From Pseudomonadota bacterium (GTDB lineage: Bacteria > Pseudomonadota > Gammaproteobacteria > Xanthomonadales > Xanthomonadaceae): a DNA stretch of 7,466 bases. The notes beneath the pieces were generated by a model. The model did not search any database and was not told where the DNA came from. It saw nothing but the letters and a program-made list of their open reading frames with translations. The stretch is from contig JAEWFH010000018.1 of NCBI GenBank assembly GCA_023388955.1, positions 1-7,466 on the forward strand, written 5' to 3'. This document shows, piece after piece, positions 5,989-7,466 of the stretch (position 1 is the first letter of the stretch; each line of letters opens with the position of its first letter). A program made the translations under genes and the position numbers.

Positions 5989-7466
5989 ATGCTCCCCCCG
6001 TTCCCCCGCCTCCGCCGGCTTCCACTGTTTCTTGCCCTCGCCGCTATCCTGCCCTCCCCCCTGCTCGCCCAGCAGACCGTCCACGACGACCACCTCCATG
6101 ACCCGATCGACCTGGACGCGGTCCAGGTACGGGCGACGCCGATCCGCACCACCGCCGACCAGTTGTCGCGGCCGGTGGAGGTCCTGGCCGGCGAGCGCCT
6201 GGACGCGGCCAAGTCCGCCACCCTGGGCGATACCGTCTCGCGGCTGCCCGGGGTGCAGTCGTCCTTCTTCGGGCCGGGCGTCGGTCGTCCGGTGATCCGC
6301 GGCTTCGATGGCGCCCGGGTGCAGGTGCTCAGCGACGGGCTGGGTACCGGCGACGTGTCCACGGTCAGCGTCGACCACGCGGTGTCCATCGAACCCTTCC
6401 TGGCCAACCAGATCGAGGTCCTCAAGGGCCCGTCGACGCTGCTGTATGGCTCCGGCGCGATCGGCGGCGCGGTCAACGTGGTCGACGGCCGCGTCCCGGA
6501 GCGCACCACGTACGAGCCACTGGAAGGCCGCGCCGAACTGCGCGCCGGGACCGTCAACGACGAGCGCACCGGGATGCTGCGCCTGGACGGCACCACCGCC
6601 GGCGGCAACGTGGTCTTCCATTTCGATGCCCTGCACCGGGAAACCGGCGACCACGACATCCCCGGCCATGCCGAGTCCACCCGCCTGCGTGAAGCGGAAG
6701 GCCACGAAGCACACGGCGATGAACAGACGCCGGGCGTGCTGCCCAACAGCGCGCTGCGCACCGACAGCGCGGCGTTCGGCCTGTCCTGGGTGGGGTCGCG
6801 CGGCTTCCTCGGCGGCGCGGTTTCGCTGTACGACAGCCGCTACGGGGTCCCCGGCCACGTGCATGCGCCCGGCGGCGGCGACGGCCACGACCATGACCAC
6901 GGGCATGGCCACGAACCCGCGGAAGACGGGAACGATGCGGTGACCATCCTGATGGACCAGCGCCGCACCGAGCTTCGCGGCGGCCTGGACGAGCTGGGCT
7001 GGTTCGAGTCGCTGCGCGCCAGCGCCGCCCATACCCGCTACACCCACACCGAGTACGAAGGCCGCGCGGTGGGCACCGTGTTCGACAACGACAGCCTGGA
7101 TGCGCGGCTGGAGCTGGTGCACCGCCCGCTTGCCGGTTGGTCCGGCGCGATCGGGACACAGTGGTCGGACCGCGATTTCCGCGCCGCCGGCCACGAGGCC
7201 TTCGTCCCCGACTCCAACACCCGCGACCTGGGCGTGTTCTGGCTCGGCGAGCGCAGCTTCGGACCGGTGCGGCTGGAAGCCGGCGTGCGCCACGACCACT
7301 TGGAGATCGACGTCGACCCGGCGCTGGCCAGTGGCCCGTCGCGCAGCTTCGACAACACCAGCGCCTCGCTGTCGGCGCGCTGGGACGTCACCGACGACGT
7401 CCACCTGATGCTCGGCCTGGACCGCGCCCAGCGCGCGCCCACCGCCGAGGAGCTGTACTCGGCCGG
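5989..7466 (+). CDS. TonB-dependent outer-membrane receptor, ZnuD-like, histidine-rich (cut by right edge)
   Basis: Outer-membrane TonB-dependent receptors bind a scarce ligand and import it using energy from TonB-ExbB-ExbD. The frame is open from ATG 5989 to the window end (492 codons), so the C-terminal barrel is missing. A signal peptide (about residues 1-27, cleavage near LLA/QQ) is followed by a His-containing N-terminus (VHDDHLHD, 31-38), a TonB-box-like DAVQVRAT (43-50) and a plug domain (about 55-170) with VGRPVIRGFDGARVQVL (98-114) and the plug-end motif GPSTLLYGSGAIGGAVNVVD (147-166). The barrel carries YGVPGHVH (285-292), then a loop rich in His and Asp (H290, H292, H300, H302, H304, H306, H308) and a second His-containing stretch at 222-242. 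YG-P-H-H followed by a His-rich loop is typical of ZnuD zinc receptors. The ribosome site is weak (TAGG). Zinc is the best guess; other divalent metals are possible. Confidence 0.9.
   Translation, partial: MLPPFPRLRRLPLFLALAAILPSPLLAQQTVHDDHLHDPIDLDAVQVRATPIRTTADQLSRPVEVLAGERLDAAKSATLGDTVSRLPGVQSSFFGPGVGRPVIRGFDGARVQVLSDGLGTGDVSTVSVDHAVSIEPFLANQIEVLKGPSTLLYGSGAIGGAVNVVDGRVPERTTYEPLEGRAELRAGTVNDERTGMLRLDGTTAGGNVVFHFDALHRETGDHDIPGHAESTRLREAEGHEAHGDEQTPGVLPNSALRTDSAAFGLSWVGSRGFLGGAVSLYDSRYGVPGHVHAPGGGDGHDHDHGHGHEPAEDGNDAVTILMDQRRTELRGGLDELGWFESLRASAAHTRYTHTEYEGRAVGTVFDNDSLDARLELVHRPLAGWSGAIGTQWSDRDFRAAGHEAFVPDSNTRDLGVFWLGERSFGPVRLEAGVRHDHLEIDVDPALASGPSRSFDNTSASLSARWDVTDDVHLMLGLDRAQRAPTAEELYSA

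Noticed and set aside
5965..7404. 479-codon minus-strand frame opposite the TonB-dependent receptor
   Set aside because: Typical Ala/Val/Gly/His-rich antisense shadow; the receptor on the plus strand has a signal peptide, plug and barrel motifs.
1..7466. CRISPR array, tRNA, rRNA, insertion sequence, phage or toxin-antitoxin elements
   Set aside because: No spaced direct repeats, RNA gene signatures, transposase or terminal inverted repeats are visible; composition is uniform apart from the AT-rich operator island.

Overview
The window is GC-rich DNA with strong G/C bias at third codon positions. Its gene content (a five-step histidine-degradation route, a Xanthomonas-type nucleotide pyrophosphatase/phosphodiesterase and many TACAAT/GATAAT-like -10 boxes) suggests a gammaproteobacterium of the Xanthomonadaceae (Lysobacter, Luteimonas, Pseudoxanthomonas or relatives). 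The assignment is inferred from protein style; no rRNA is present.

Left and centre (1-5113) form a histidine utilisation (hut) region. It holds the N-terminal half of urocanase (hutU, minus strand, running off the left edge), formimidoylglutamate deiminase (hutF, minus) and imidazolonepropionase (hutI, plus). HutU makes imidazolonepropionate, HutI opens its ring to N-formimidoylglutamate, and HutF removes ammonia to give N-formylglutamate. HutF implies the five-step route that ends with HutG. HutH, HutG and the HutC regulator are not in the window. hutF and hutI are divergent from a 94-bp gap. A 59-aa ORF of unknown function follows hutF with a one-base stop/start overlap. Between hutU and hutF, on the opposite strand, lies a complete lipoprotein of the NPP branch of the alkaline phosphatase superfamily. 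Its 3' end carries two adjacent short tandem repeats and converges on the small ORF with only 12 bp between stops.

The right part (5114-7466) begins with a bidirectional hairpin terminator shared by hutI and a small, lysine-rich 30S ribosomal protein THX (minus). Beyond it are a MerC-family membrane protein (minus) and, divergently, the first two thirds of a histidine-rich ZnuD-like TonB-dependent receptor (plus, running off the right edge). Their 74-bp gap contains an AT-rich imperfect palindrome resembling a Zur operator. I read this pair as a zinc-responsive (or related metal) outer/inner membrane uptake unit. It is the most interesting feature here, together with the small gene coupled to hutF.
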